64,000 nucleotides of DNA. Source: Flavobacteriales bacterium (GTDB lineage Bacteria; Bacteroidota; Bacteroidia; Flavobacteriales_F; PHOS-HE28). Below, piece after piece: positions 34,933-43,415 of the stretch (position 1 is the stretch's first letter; each line of letters opens with the position of its first letter). A program made the position numbers and the translations under genes. The notes under the pieces were generated by a model. It was not told the origin of the DNA. It searched no databases and saw nothing but the letters and a program-made list of their open reading frames with translations. The DNA is taken from the NCBI GenBank assembly GCA_016703105.1, contig JADJCS010000013.1, forward strand, positions 186,001 to 250,000, written 5' to 3'.

Positions 34933-35829
34933 TCAAACGATATCGGCGAAGTACTGCTCCACGCGGTGGAACATGACCAGGGCCACCAACAGGAGTACGC
35001 CGGTAAAACCCGCCGTGTACGCCAGGCCCGCCCAATCCAGCGTGCCGCCGAAGAACATGGTGCGCGTCGCCTCGATCACCGGGGTCATGGGATTGAGCTT
35101 GAGGATCCGAAGCAGCCAGGGGATGCGTGCCACGCGCTCCAGGGGCATGATCACCGGACTGGCATACATGAGCAATTGGACCCCGAAGCCGACCAGGAAG
35201 CTGATGTCACGGTACTTGGTGGTCATCGCCGAGACCAGGACACCGGTGGCCAGGCCGAGCAAGGACATGAGCAGCACCAGCGCCGGGAGCAACGCGATGG
35301 TAGCCTCCGGATGCCAGGCGCGTTCCGTAGTGGTGAAGAAGTACCAGGCATAGAAGGCCAGGAAAGTGGCCATCTGGATGCCGTAGCTCACGAAACTGCT
35401 GGCCGTATTGCTGATCGGCACCACCAAGCGCGGGAAATACACCTTGCTCATGAGGTGCGCGTTGCCCACGAAGGTCTTGGATGTGCGATTGATCACGCCG
35501 GCGAAGTAGTTCCATGCCACGATGCCGCTCATGTAAAAGAGGATGGTGGGAAGGCCCGGTGGTGAGAGACCGGCCGCTTTACCGAAGATGAGCGCGAAGG
35601 TGAACGTGGTCGTAAGTGGCTGCAGCACATGCCACAGCGGACCGAGCACGGTTTGTTTGTACTGGGCGGTGATGTCGCGCCGCACCAGAAGGAGCATCAG
35701 GTCGCGGTAATGCCAAAGCTCTTTGAGGTCGAGCCGCCACCAGGTGCGGTCAGGGCTGATCTCGATGTCCCACGGCTCCGTATCGGGCCGGGCGGTGGCG
35801 GTGCCGTTCGCAGCGTCCGGAGCGCCCAT
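34933..35829 (-). CDS. wzm: ABC-2 type polysaccharide export permease (Wzm)
   Basis: 298 residues with a cytoplasmic N-terminus and six predicted membrane segments, for example FTFALIFGKAAGL, TILFYMSGIVAWNYFAGVI and LALLVLLMSLLG-like stretches. The ABC-2 family region LVRRDITAQYKQTVLGPLW precedes the first helix and KYRDISFLVGFGVQLLMY lies near the fifth. It forms the membrane channel with Wzt. Its ATG overlaps the stop of the wzc-like gene by one base (TGATG), so kinase, permease and ATPase are one transcription unit. Confidence 0.93.
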   Translation of the reverse strand: MGAPDAANGTATARPDTEPWDIEISPDRTWWRLDLKELWHYRDLMLLLVRRDITAQYKQTVLGPLWHVLQPLTTTFTFALIFGKAAGLSPPGLPTILFYMSGIVAWNYFAGVINRTSKTFVGNAHLMSKVYFPRLVVPISNTASSFVSYGIQMATFLAFYAWYFFTTTERAWHPEATIALLPALVLLMSLLGLATGVLVSAMTTKYRDISFLVGFGVQLLMYASPVIMPLERVARIPWLLRILKLNPMTPVIEATRTMFFGGTLDWAGLAYTAGFTGVLLLVALVMFHRVEQYFADIV

Positions 35830-38261
35830 CAGGCAGCGGTCTTGTCGGCCCCTTCCCCGTCCTTGCCCCGCTTGCGCTTGCGTCCGTAGCCGTAACCGTA
35901 GCCGTAGCCGTAACCACTTCCATAGCCGTAGGCGTAGCGGTAGCCATAGCCGTAGTTGGTGTTGTAGTAGTATTTGCTCTTCTTCATCCGCACACCATTG
36001 AGGATGAAGCCGAAGTTGCGTACAGGGTTGCTCTGGATCACTTCCATGGCACTGCGCAAATGGTCCTTGTTGGCGAACCGGGTGTTCACCACGAAGAGGG
36101 TCGCATCGACGTGCTTCATCAGCACGAGCGCATCGGTGATGAGGCCCACCGGAGGTGTATCGATGATCACATAGTCGAAGTGCGTGCGGCCATAGTCGAA
36201 CAGTTCCTCCATATGCTTGCTCAGCACGAGTTCGGAAGCGTTCGGCGGTGTGGGGCCGGAGAGGATCACGTGGAAGTTCTCCACCTGGGTGGCCAGGATC
36301 ACCGATGGGATATCCACATGGCCCACCAGGAGATTGCTGAGACCTTGCGTGCTCGTCATGTTCAGACCCTTGCCCACTTTGGGCTTATGCAGGTCAAGCT
36401 CCAATAGCAGCACCTTCTTGCCCGCCTTCGCGAGGATCGCGCTGAGGTTCACGCTACAGAACGTTTTGCCTTCATTGGGGCGATAGCTCGTGATCAACAC
36501 CACCTTGCCCACGCCCACCCCGCCGCCTGGCAGGTACTCCAAATTGGTGCGCACCGTGCGGAAGCTCTCGGTGATGGCGCTCTTGGGATCGGTGTCCACC
36601 ACCACGTAGTTCTCCTCGGCCTTTTCGCTGGCGATGATCTCCCCGAAAACGGCCATGTTCACAACCCCCTTCAACTGCTCGGCGTTCTCGATACGGTCAT
36701 AGAACATCACCCGAACGAAGACCACCAGGAGCGACAGTACGATGCCGCCCACCATGAAGGCATAAAGGATCTTGATCTTATCCGGACGCACCACCCCAAT
36801 GGACCGCGCGGATTCGATGACTTTGGTCTGGGGCACGATCCCGGCGCGGGCGATCACGGTGTTCGCCCGTTTCTCGAGCAGGAAGAGGTACAGTTTCTCG
36901 TTCACCTGCAAACGTCGTTCGATGTTGAGCAGGTCGCGTTGCGCAATAGGTACACTGCGGATAAGCCCCTCGTAGTCGTCCATCTGCGCCTGAACATCGG
37001 CGATCTTCTGCCGGATGGCTTCCTTGCTGTTCTTGATGTAGATCATCAAGTTCCCCTTGTGCAGCCAGATGGTGGCGTCCAGCTGGCTCACACCCATATT
37101 GGTTTCCTTGGCGTCGAAAAGCATGCTGTTCCGGTTCATCTGCATGGCGTACAGCTCGCTCAGGGTGTTCCTCAGGAAGATGTCATCCTCAAGGATGTAG
37201 AAGGACGGAGGGAGCAGTTTCTCATCCCCGATGTTCAACACGTAGTTCTCCAGGTTCTCCAGGGACTGGATCATCAGTTCGAACTGGCGCTTCAGATTGT
37301 CGAAGCGGACAAGTTCCGTGAAATATCTGCTCTCCTCCCGATTGAGGTCCAGGATCCCTTTGTTCTCCTTGTAGCGCTGCAGCTCATCCTCGAAATCGTT
37401 CAGGATGAGCGTCACCTCGTCAAGCTGTTTATCGATGTACCGCAGTGTGTTCTGGTTGATGTCGATCTCGCTCTGCTGAGTGTAGTCGATGTACACGCGG
37501 CTGAGGGAGTCCAGGAACATTTTGGCCCGGGCGGCGATCTCGTCCTCGACGGTGATCTCCAGGATGGTGGTGTACTCCAAGTTATCCACCGTCATACTGC
37601 TCTTGTACTTGTTCACGAGCCACGGTCGGTTATGGCGCACGAACTGGTAATCGCTGGCGGTGAGCTTCTCCAGACTGCCGCTCTGTATCTGCTCGTTCTT
37701 GTTGACGCGGAGCAAGAAATCCGTCTCCACGATATCCTGGTTGAACGGATAGGTCTTGGACACGATGCCGTTCCCCCCGTCATAGCTCAGCTCAAAATGG
37801 TCGGGGTCCACCACCCGCAGGTCGAAGGGCTTCTGGTAGTACTTGGTGTTCAGCAGGTCGATCTTCACTGTGAAGGGCAGAGTGGCATAGACCTGGGACA
37901 CCTTGAAACGACCGATGATATAGTAGGACACATCGAAGTCCAACTTGCCCAACGTCTTGTCGATCAGGTCGTACGAGGTGAGCACCCGCTTTTGGTTGAC
38001 GATGTCACCATAGGCCGCCACATACCCGATGTTCTGATACACCTGTGCCTGGTAGTTGTACACATCGCGGTCCTTCAGCAGCACCTGTGAACTGGCCCCA
38101 AAGACCTCGGGGATCTTGTAGGAGTACAAGTAGGAGAGGACGGCAGAGAGGATCAGGGCAACAACGACGAAGTACCAGTTCTTCGAGAAGATCCGGAGGA
38201 AGTACCGGAGGTCGTTGACGTCGATGATACCGCCCTTCGCCTGACTTCCCGGTGTGGCCAT
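35829..38261 (-). CDS. Wzc-like polysaccharide co-polymerase with fused tyrosine kinase and Gly/Tyr tail
   Basis: 810 residues from the ATG at 38261 (MATPGSQAKGGIID). Two membrane segments (about 30-48 and 499-521) bracket a periplasmic Wzz domain with long coiled coil (about 260-460). The cytoplasmic BY-kinase has Walker A TSYRPNEGKT at 591-600, Walker A' LLLELDLHKP near 618-627 and Walker B VIIDTPPV near 698-705. Residues 764-792 contain 14 tyrosines, mostly as GY repeats: the autophosphorylation cluster, unusually dense. Such proteins set chain length and gate export. Here it is joined to an ABC exporter rather than to Wzx/Wzy genes; no wza gene lies in the window. Confidence 0.93.
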   Translation of the reverse strand: MATPGSQAKGGIIDVNDLRYFLRIFSKNWYFVVVALILSAVLSYLYSYKIPEVFGASSQVLLKDRDVYNYQAQVYQNIGYVAAYGDIVNQKRVLTSYDLIDKTLGKLDFDVSYYIIGRFKVSQVYATLPFTVKIDLLNTKYYQKPFDLRVVDPDHFELSYDGGNGIVSKTYPFNQDIVETDFLLRVNKNEQIQSGSLEKLTASDYQFVRHNRPWLVNKYKSSMTVDNLEYTTILEITVEDEIAARAKMFLDSLSRVYIDYTQQSEIDINQNTLRYIDKQLDEVTLILNDFEDELQRYKENKGILDLNREESRYFTELVRFDNLKRQFELMIQSLENLENYVLNIGDEKLLPPSFYILEDDIFLRNTLSELYAMQMNRNSMLFDAKETNMGVSQLDATIWLHKGNLMIYIKNSKEAIRQKIADVQAQMDDYEGLIRSVPIAQRDLLNIERRLQVNEKLYLFLLEKRANTVIARAGIVPQTKVIESARSIGVVRPDKIKILYAFMVGGIVLSLLVVFVRVMFYDRIENAEQLKGVVNMAVFGEIIASEKAEENYVVVDTDPKSAITESFRTVRTNLEYLPGGGVGVGKVVLITSYRPNEGKTFCSVNLSAILAKAGKKVLLLELDLHKPKVGKGLNMTSTQGLSNLLVGHVDIPSVILATQVENFHVILSGPTPPNASELVLSKHMEELFDYGRTHFDYVIIDTPPVGLITDALVLMKHVDATLFVVNTRFANKDHLRSAMEVIQSNPVRNFGFILNGVRMKKSKYYYNTNYGYGYRYAYGYGSGYGYGYGYGYGRKRKRGKDGEGADKTAA

Positions 38262-38333
38262 CGCTCGTTCGTGGGTCCCTATCGCCTTCTGGCGCGCACG
38301 GGAACCTCGGATCGAGCCATGCGCAGGGGGCGG

Positions 38334-38341
38334 CAAAGATA
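38334..38341 (-). promoter_or_regulatory. -7 element TATCTTTG for the wzc-wzm-wzt operon
   Basis: Exact TAnnTTTG match, 72 bases before the ATG at 38261. The predicted leader would be about 65 bases. Confidence 0.5.
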
Positions 38342-38569
38342 TGCGTCCTATCCGATGGGCCCGGCACCGGGGCAGGGCTATCGCGCCTTAGCGCCTGTTC
38401 GGGGTCTCTTCAAACTCGTCCCCCGGTCTCTTTTCCGCCCACGTTCCACCGGAAAATGATCCTGTAGACACCCCCGGTTCGAAGTCCGGGGCAGGCCCAG
38501 CGCGAGGATCTTCCGGCAGCGCCTGATCGAAAATAGCCTCGGGGTCCTTCGTTCAACAGATCCAACCAG

Positions 38570-38990
38570 TCCCATAGATCCGAGCAGTAGGTGGAGGTGG
38601 TCGTTGGACCAGGCCGCGGCCTTGCGACGCATGGCCAAGGATCCCACGGGTCATCGAACCGCTTGCACATGGTCAAGGCGTTTCGGCGGATGATGGCCAT
38701 GTTCTGGTCCGCGTGGCCTTTGCCGAGCCGTGAGCCACATCGCGCATTCACTGAACCTAGTTATCGATGTCCCAGGGGTCCCTCGAAGAACCTCCAACGG
38801 ATAGTACGCATGGCTATCGTTCTGCCAGGCAAGGCGCGACGAGGGAGGATACTGGAAGTCTCCGACCGAGGAACAACGCGGCATGGCGGAACGAGAGCCA
38901 TACGCCCGAAGGGTCACTGCGGAGCGGTGCTAAGGCCGGAACGAGGTTCTTCGAGGTACTCCAAGTGCTGATCGGCCGTCGCGGATCAAG
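38570..38990 (-). pseudogene. Decayed ISAs1-family transposase, C-terminal remnant
   Basis: Minus-strand frames between 38990 and 38570 contain, in order, pieces like the end of ISAs1 transposases: RALPGRTIAMRTI, then SRLGKGHADQNMAIIRRNAL (38730-38660; family pattern R-x-x-K/G-x-A-x-x-N-x-A-x-x-R-R-x-A-L), then after a one-base shift SLAMRRKAAAWSNDHLHLLL (38640-38580; family tail S-L-x-x-R-R-K-x-A-x-W-x-x-x-Y/H-L). Several stops and shifts make it non-functional. No terminal inverted repeats were found. The rest of 38262-39091 shows no other gene. Confidence 0.7.
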
Positions 38991-39077
38991 TACCCCGTTC
39001 ATGCATCCAGCAAGCGCTCAGTGCTCAAGGAGACGCAAGAGCCCTGGGCATCAGGCACCCGACCCGGACCGCTTGTC

Positions 39078-39085
39078 TACTTTCG
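39078..39085 (+). promoter_or_regulatory. -7 element TACTTTCG six bases from the start codon
   Basis: One mismatch to TAnnTTTG, then 6 bases and the ATG at 39092; another near-leaderless arrangement. Confidence 0.45.
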
Positions 39086-39091
39086 TCGCGC

Positions 39092-39475
39092 ATGGACCGA
39101 TTCGAACTACCGGCCACAGACAAGACGCCCCATGTAGTGCTGGACCCCGCCACCGGCCGTTTCGAGCTAAGTGGCTCATCCATTCACGAGAACGCGGACC
39201 GGTTCTACGCTCCCATATTCGACCGTCTCAAAGAGTATCTCGCACGGCCTTTCCGCACCACCACTGTGCGCGTGTCTTTGATCTACTTCAATTCCAGCTC
39301 AGCGAAATACCTCCTCGACCTCTTGATGCTGCTGGATGATCAACACGCCGCAGGGACCACCAAAGTGGTCCTTGAATGGTGCTTCGCCGAGGATGATCTG
39401 GACATGCGCGAAGCTGGCCAGGACTACCAGGGGTTGCTCGACCTGCCCGTAAAGCTGTTGCCCAGACCGGTTTGA
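39092..39475 (+). CDS. SiaC-like regulatory phosphoprotein (DUF1987 family)
   Basis: 127 residues. Starts LPATDKTPHVVLDPATGRFELSG with the family hallmark of a conserved T-P, an LDP and a strand F-E-L-S-G-x-S, then ENADRFYAPIFDRLKEYL and YFNSSSAKYLLDLL, where a Ser/Thr patch is the phosphorylation region in SiaC. In Pseudomonas, SiaC is switched by the SiaA phosphatase and SiaB kinase to control a diguanylate cyclase and aggregation. No SiaA/B or GGDEF gene is next to it here. It may still link to the adjacent polysaccharide locus; that is inference. Confidence 0.85.
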   Translation: MDRFELPATDKTPHVVLDPATGRFELSGSSIHENADRFYAPIFDRLKEYLARPFRTTTVRVSLIYFNSSSAKYLLDLLMLLDDQHAAGTTKVVLEWCFAEDDLDMREAGQDYQGLLDLPVKLLPRPV

Positions 39476-39483
39476 CCGCGAGG

Positions 39484-40343
39484 TCATCGGTCACCGAACC
39501 GTTCGGTCCAGACCCGCTCCTGGATGGAAAGGCCGTCAAGGAAATAGAACGTTCTCCCCCACGGATGATCCACCTTGCGATACACTTGGACCAGGTGGCC
39601 CGAACGACAAGTGCGCTGCAACACGATCGCTTGACCTTCCTTGAACTGCGCTTCCTCTATGCCGTCCACAGGGACCGCCTCGGATATTCGCGCTTGTTCG
39701 ATCGCCTGTACCGGGGGAACCGGGACCGGATCCCGGACCATCTGCGCTATGGGCGCTCTGGGGGCAGCGGTCTGGCCCACGCTGATCGTCGCTGACCTCT
39801 CGGCGGATGGTGTTCCGTGCATTGTGTGCTCTGGCGCAACCTCCTCCGCGGCAGAAGCGACAGAGGTGGTCAGGACCTCGGGGACCTCATTCATCGGAGC
39901 GCCTGTGCCAGACCATGGAACGGGATCGGGGATCGGAGCGGGGACGTCGGTCCGGATGGGACAAGTGTGGCCTCATGGGCCGCTTCCGCCTCCTTCAGCG
40001 CGGCGTCGCGCTTGGAGATCAGTACCCGTAGGTCGTCGATCTTCACCTTCGGATACACGTTCAGCGGCCGACGCTCGCGTGCCTTTTCGAAGACCGCCAT
40101 GGCGTCATCGAACCGCTGGGCCTGGAAATGGCGCTCGGCGCTCTCCATAAGCGCGAGATACTCGACGTCCTGGTTCGCCTCATTCTCCTCCTGCTTGGCC
40201 ATACGGGTGCGTTCTTTGGCGCTCAGCTGCGCGAACGACCCGACCGGATCATCGTCCCGCCGTTCCTGACACCAGCCCAGCGATCCCCACAAGCAGCCCA
40301 CGGCCACCAGACCTATCCGTACCAATTTAACGGGGCGTTCCAT
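39484..40343 (-). CDS. Secreted TPR-like protein with C-terminal Bacteroidota domain, probably one gene with a frame break
   Basis: First part, from the ATG at 40343, has a signal peptide (LVRIGLVAVGCLWGSLGWCQ), a charged helix, then a TPR-like repeat (LALMESAERHFQAQRFDDAM, AVFEKARERRPLNVYPKVK). It stops at 39891-39893. A second frame begins at 39894 with an ATGA overlap and runs to 39484, ending WGRTFYFLDGLSIQERVW, a C-terminal pattern common in secreted Bacteroidota proteins. I favour one protein of about 285 residues interrupted by an indel near 39895, because the second part has no signal peptide. Two overlapping genes is the alternative. It converges on siaC. Confidence 0.6.
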
Positions 40344-40502
40344 ACAGGAGGACAACGATACGTAGCTGGAGGATCCCACAAAGGAGCACGACGCACCAGT
40401 GATCAACACGCACTGGTGGGCGGCCTTCGAGCGGTCCATCCCCTTTCAACGCGCTTCCTTTGTTCCGGTTGCGGAACCTCCCTTCGGGTTTTCCCCCACA
40501 CG

Positions 40503-40510
40503 TACCTTCG
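40503..40510 (+). promoter_or_regulatory. -7 element TACCTTCG
   Basis: One mismatch to TAnnTTTG, 20 bases before the lipoprotein ATG at 40531. A further TTCCTTTG lies at 40455-40462 in this 187-base divergent gap. Confidence 0.4.
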
Positions 40511-40530
40511 AGGCCTATCACCAACCGCCC

Positions 40531-41368
40531 ATGAAGCATTTCCTCCCCATTACCGCGCTCGCACTGCTCCTTGGAGCCTGCGAACAAGACCCGACCCAGA
40601 GCGAACAGTATAAAGGCCTTGCGGACCAGAAGTTCCAAACCGAAGTGGCCCTGGCCGCCAAGGACAGTTCGCTCAATGCCATGTTCGAATCCTTCAACAG
40701 GATCAATGAGAACATGCGCACCATCCGGGAGAAACAAGGGATGCTGGACGATACCACGCCGGGAGCCGAGCCCAGCGATGACATGGAGCAACGCATGGCC
40801 AGCGATCTCGCCCGGATCGACGAACTACTGGCCCAGAACCGGGATCTGATCTCCAAGCTGCGCAAGGATGCCAAGGCCAATACCGGTGCCATCGCTGCCT
40901 TGCAAAAAACCCTGGATGAGATGGAACGCACTGTGGCCGAAAAGGACAGCGAGATCAGCGGTTTGAAGGAGCAACTGCTCAGCGCCAACAGTTCGCTGGC
41001 CACCTTGATGGAGATGTACCGCGACAAGGAGCAACAAGCCACCATGCAGCGCGACGAGCTCAACAAGGCCTTACGTGATCGGCACCGCCAAGGAACTAAC
41101 GGAGAAAGGGATCTTGACAAAAGAAGGCGGCGTGGTGGGCATCGGGGCAGTGAAAAAACTGAACACCGCAGGCTTGAGCACCGAACTCTTCAAGCAGGTG
41201 GACATCACCCAGACCCTTGAGATACCTCTGATGGTGAAAAAGGCCAAGCTGGTGAGCACCCACCCCAATGGAAGCTACAAACTGGAGGGCGAGGTGGACA
41301 AGTTGGTGATCAGCGACCCCAACGCGTTCTGGAGCGCCTCTAAATACCTGGTGATCGTGGTCGATTGA
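40531..41368 (+). CDS. Coiled-coil lipoprotein, one frame break
   Basis: About 279 residues. Signal and lipobox MKHFLPITALALLLGAC end in the lipidated cysteine. A long heptad-rich region follows (MASDLARIDELLAQNRDLIS, AALQKTLDEMERTVAEKDSE). Near 41071 an extra T shifts the frame; the protein continues as VIGTAKELTEKGILTKEGG, VGIGAVKKLNTAGLSTELF and ends KYLVIVVD at 41368. Such coiled-coil lipoproteins with a small C-terminal beta domain are frequent in Bacteroidota and of unknown role. It diverges from the TPR-like gene. Confidence 0.82.
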
Positions 41369-41463
41369 TCATCTCCTTGTACCCGGTGGGCGTGATCATT
41401 GTATCGTTGTCCGCTCTAGGCTCAGTGATCGGGGAAGCGAACCCGCAACAGTGGTTCTCACGG

Positions 41464-42345
41464 TCAACTGCCGCGTGTGCCTCGCACCATCTGTTCGATC
41501 GCGTCCCACATACCGGGTTCCACCTCCTCCAGCATATTGAACTGGCCCGCACCCTTCAGCCATTCCCCACCGTCGATGGTCACGACCTCTCCGTTCACAT
41601 ACCCCGAATAGGTGGAAACGAGATAGGCGGCCAGGTCCGCCAACTCCTGATGCTCCCCCACCCGGCCGAGCGGAACACGTTTGGCCAGATCGAACCGCTC
41701 CATCATTTCTCCGGGCAATAGCCTGCTCCACGCCCCCTTCGTGGGGAACGGCCCGGGGGCGATCGCGTTGGTCCGGATGCCGTACCGCGCCCATTCCACC
41801 GCGAGCGAACGGGTGAGGGCGAGCACACCCGCCTTCGCGCAGGCGCTGGGCACCACATAGCCGCTGCCGGTCCACGCATAGGTAGTGGTGATGTTCAGCA
41901 CCGCCTTATCACGCTCCTTGCGGGCGATCCACTCCTTGCCGAAAGCCAACGTACAGTTCACACTGCCCATCAGCACTATGTCGATGATCACCTCGAACGC
42001 TTTGCTGCTGAGGCGCTCCGTAGGGCTGATGAAATTGCCCGCCGCATTGTTCACCAACCCGTCCACCCGGCCGAAGCGGGCATGGACCGCTTGCACCAGT
42101 TGTTCCACTTCGAGGTACTTGCGCACGTCGCACGCTACCGCGAGCACTTCGCCCTTGGTCTGTTCGCGCAACTCGTTCGCAGCCTTATCCAGCACTTCCT
42201 GTTTCCGACTGGTGATGCAGACATGCGCGCCCAGTTCCAGGAAATAGGTGGCCATACTTCGCCCAAGACCAGTGCCACCTCCGGTCACTACGATCACCTG
42301 TCCCTTCAGCGCGTTCTCGCGCAACATGCCTTTGCTTTGTTCCAT
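41464..42345 (-). CDS. SDR family oxidoreductase, 2,4-dienoyl-CoA reductase-like
   Basis: 293 residues from the ATG at 42345. NADP-binding VVTGGGTGLGRSMATYF near 19-35, SRKQEVLD (basic residue choosing NADP), DGLVNNAAGNFISP and the catalytic region GYVVPSACAKAGVLALTRSL. The usual Y-x-x-x-K tyrosine is replaced by Ser/Cys before the lysine, as in 2,4-dienoyl-CoA reductases of the DECR group. IAPGPFPTKGAWSRL supports that subgroup. Its likely role is reducing dienoyl-CoA in unsaturated fatty acid breakdown. The gene starts 5 bases after the TPR gene stop. Confidence 0.88.
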   Translation of the reverse strand: MEQSKGMLRENALKGQVIVVTGGGTGLGRSMATYFLELGAHVCITSRKQEVLDKAANELREQTKGEVLAVACDVRKYLEVEQLVQAVHARFGRVDGLVNNAAGNFISPTERLSSKAFEVIIDIVLMGSVNCTLAFGKEWIARKERDKAVLNITTTYAWTGSGYVVPSACAKAGVLALTRSLAVEWARYGIRTNAIAPGPFPTKGAWSRLLPGEMMERFDLAKRVPLGRVGEHQELADLAAYLVSTYSGYVNGEVVTIDGGEWLKGAGQFNMLEEVEPGMWDAIEQMVRGTRGS

Positions 42346-42350
42346 GCGGT

Positions 42351-43349
42351 CTATGGTGCGTTGCTCCCGCCCGGCGCATTGCGCTGCGGACGCGGTATGC
42401 CCGGTCCATCCTTGGGGAGGTCCTGGGGTACGGGCACGGTCGGGCAATCCTTCAACAGTTCGCTGAGTTCGTTCCCGTAGAGCGGCGTGCCACCCATCGC
42501 CATCGCTTCACGGAAATGTGCGCAGGCTTCCTTCGCCGCACCGTTCTTTCTGGCCAACAATCCCAAATTCCGTTGCACGTAGGGATTGCTCTTGTTCTTG
42601 CGGCCCGCTAGTTCAATATCCTTCTCAGCCTTGCGCAGCTCATCGAGTTGCAACCAACTGTAGCCGCGGTTGTTCAATGCGAAGCTGTAGTTCGGGTTGA
42701 ACTTGATGGCCTGATCGTAGTCCGCGATCGCCCGCTTGTGATCGCCAAAGGCGGCCCAGCGGTGGAACCCGCGGCTGTTCCAGTTCACCGGATCGCGCGG
42801 CGCGAGCGCAATGGCCTGATCGAGGTCCATTCGGGCGTTCGTCGAATCACCTAGCTGTGCGTAGCATGCCCCACGCTCCCTCAAAGCGTTCGGTGCAGGG
42901 GCCTTGGTGATCAGCGCCGTGAGCAATGGGAGCGCCTCGGTGCAACGGTGGGCCATGCCGTAAGCCATGGCCAAACGCAGGTCGCGTTCGGGACCTGCGG
43001 GGAGCGAATAAAATCGCACGATGGCGCTATCGGCCTGGTTCATACCCAAGAACGCGATGCCGTACTGCATCACGGTCGCCGAGTTCCCGGGGTCCAGCGC
43101 CAAAGCCTCTGCCGCATCGCTGCGGGCGGCGGCATATTCACCCAGTTTGTTGTACGCCTCCGCGCGCAGTGGGATGAAGACGGCGCGATCCCCACCACGG
43201 GCGAGAAAGGTCCCGCACTTGCGGAGCGCCACCAAAGCCTTGCCCCGATCCAGAGCCGAGCGCACCTGAGCGGCGCCTTTGCTTCCCTGCGCCTGGGCAG
43301 GGCCCATGGACCACAAGGACCAAACGACCACGAACACGAACGCACGCAT
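42351..43349 (-). CDS. Secreted tetratricopeptide-repeat protein
   Basis: 332 residues from the ATG at 43349. Signal peptide MRAFVFVVVWSLWSMGPAQA. At least six TPR-like helical pairs follow, for example EAYNKLGEYAAARSDAAEAL, ACYAQLGDSTNARMDLDQAI, FGDHKRAIADYDQAIKFNP and ALNNRGYSWLQLDELRKAEK, then a Pro-rich tail. TPRs mediate protein contacts; in this phylum many are periplasmic. It is 5 bases from the SDR gene, giving a two-gene operon with no obvious functional link. A TAGCTTTG element of the divergent gene lies nearby. Confidence 0.85.
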   Translation of the reverse strand: MRAFVFVVVWSLWSMGPAQAQGSKGAAQVRSALDRGKALVALRKCGTFLARGGDRAVFIPLRAEAYNKLGEYAAARSDAAEALALDPGNSATVMQYGIAFLGMNQADSAIVRFYSLPAGPERDLRLAMAYGMAHRCTEALPLLTALITKAPAPNALRERGACYAQLGDSTNARMDLDQAIALAPRDPVNWNSRGFHRWAAFGDHKRAIADYDQAIKFNPNYSFALNNRGYSWLQLDELRKAEKDIELAGRKNKSNPYVQRNLGLLARKNGAAKEACAHFREAMAMGGTPLYGNELSELLKDCPTVPVPQDLPKDGPGIPRPQRNAPGGSNAP

Positions 43350-43393
43350 GGGCCGAAGGTATCCACGATACCATGCCGCCGCCGCAGCCGTTG

Positions 43394-43401
43394 TAGCTTT
43401 G
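43394..43401 (+). promoter_or_regulatory. -7 element TAGCTTTG
   Basis: Exact TAnnTTTG match, 14 bases before the ATG at 43416. Confidence 0.5.
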
Positions 43402-43415
43402 TTCGACACGCTACC

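Noticed and set aside
36939..38090. 383-codon plus frame opposite the Wzc-like gene
   Set aside because: Antisense shadow; the minus strand has the complete kinase and Wzz features.
38280..38320. 13-codon upstream frame (ATG at 38320) in the wzc leader
   Set aside because: It could be a leader peptide, but it has no attenuator structure or conserved feature to support it.
38470..38495. tRNA gene suggested by CCGGTTCGAAGTCCGG
   Set aside because: Only a T-arm-like hairpin is present; no acceptor, D or anticodon arms fit around it and the arm has a mismatch after the loop.
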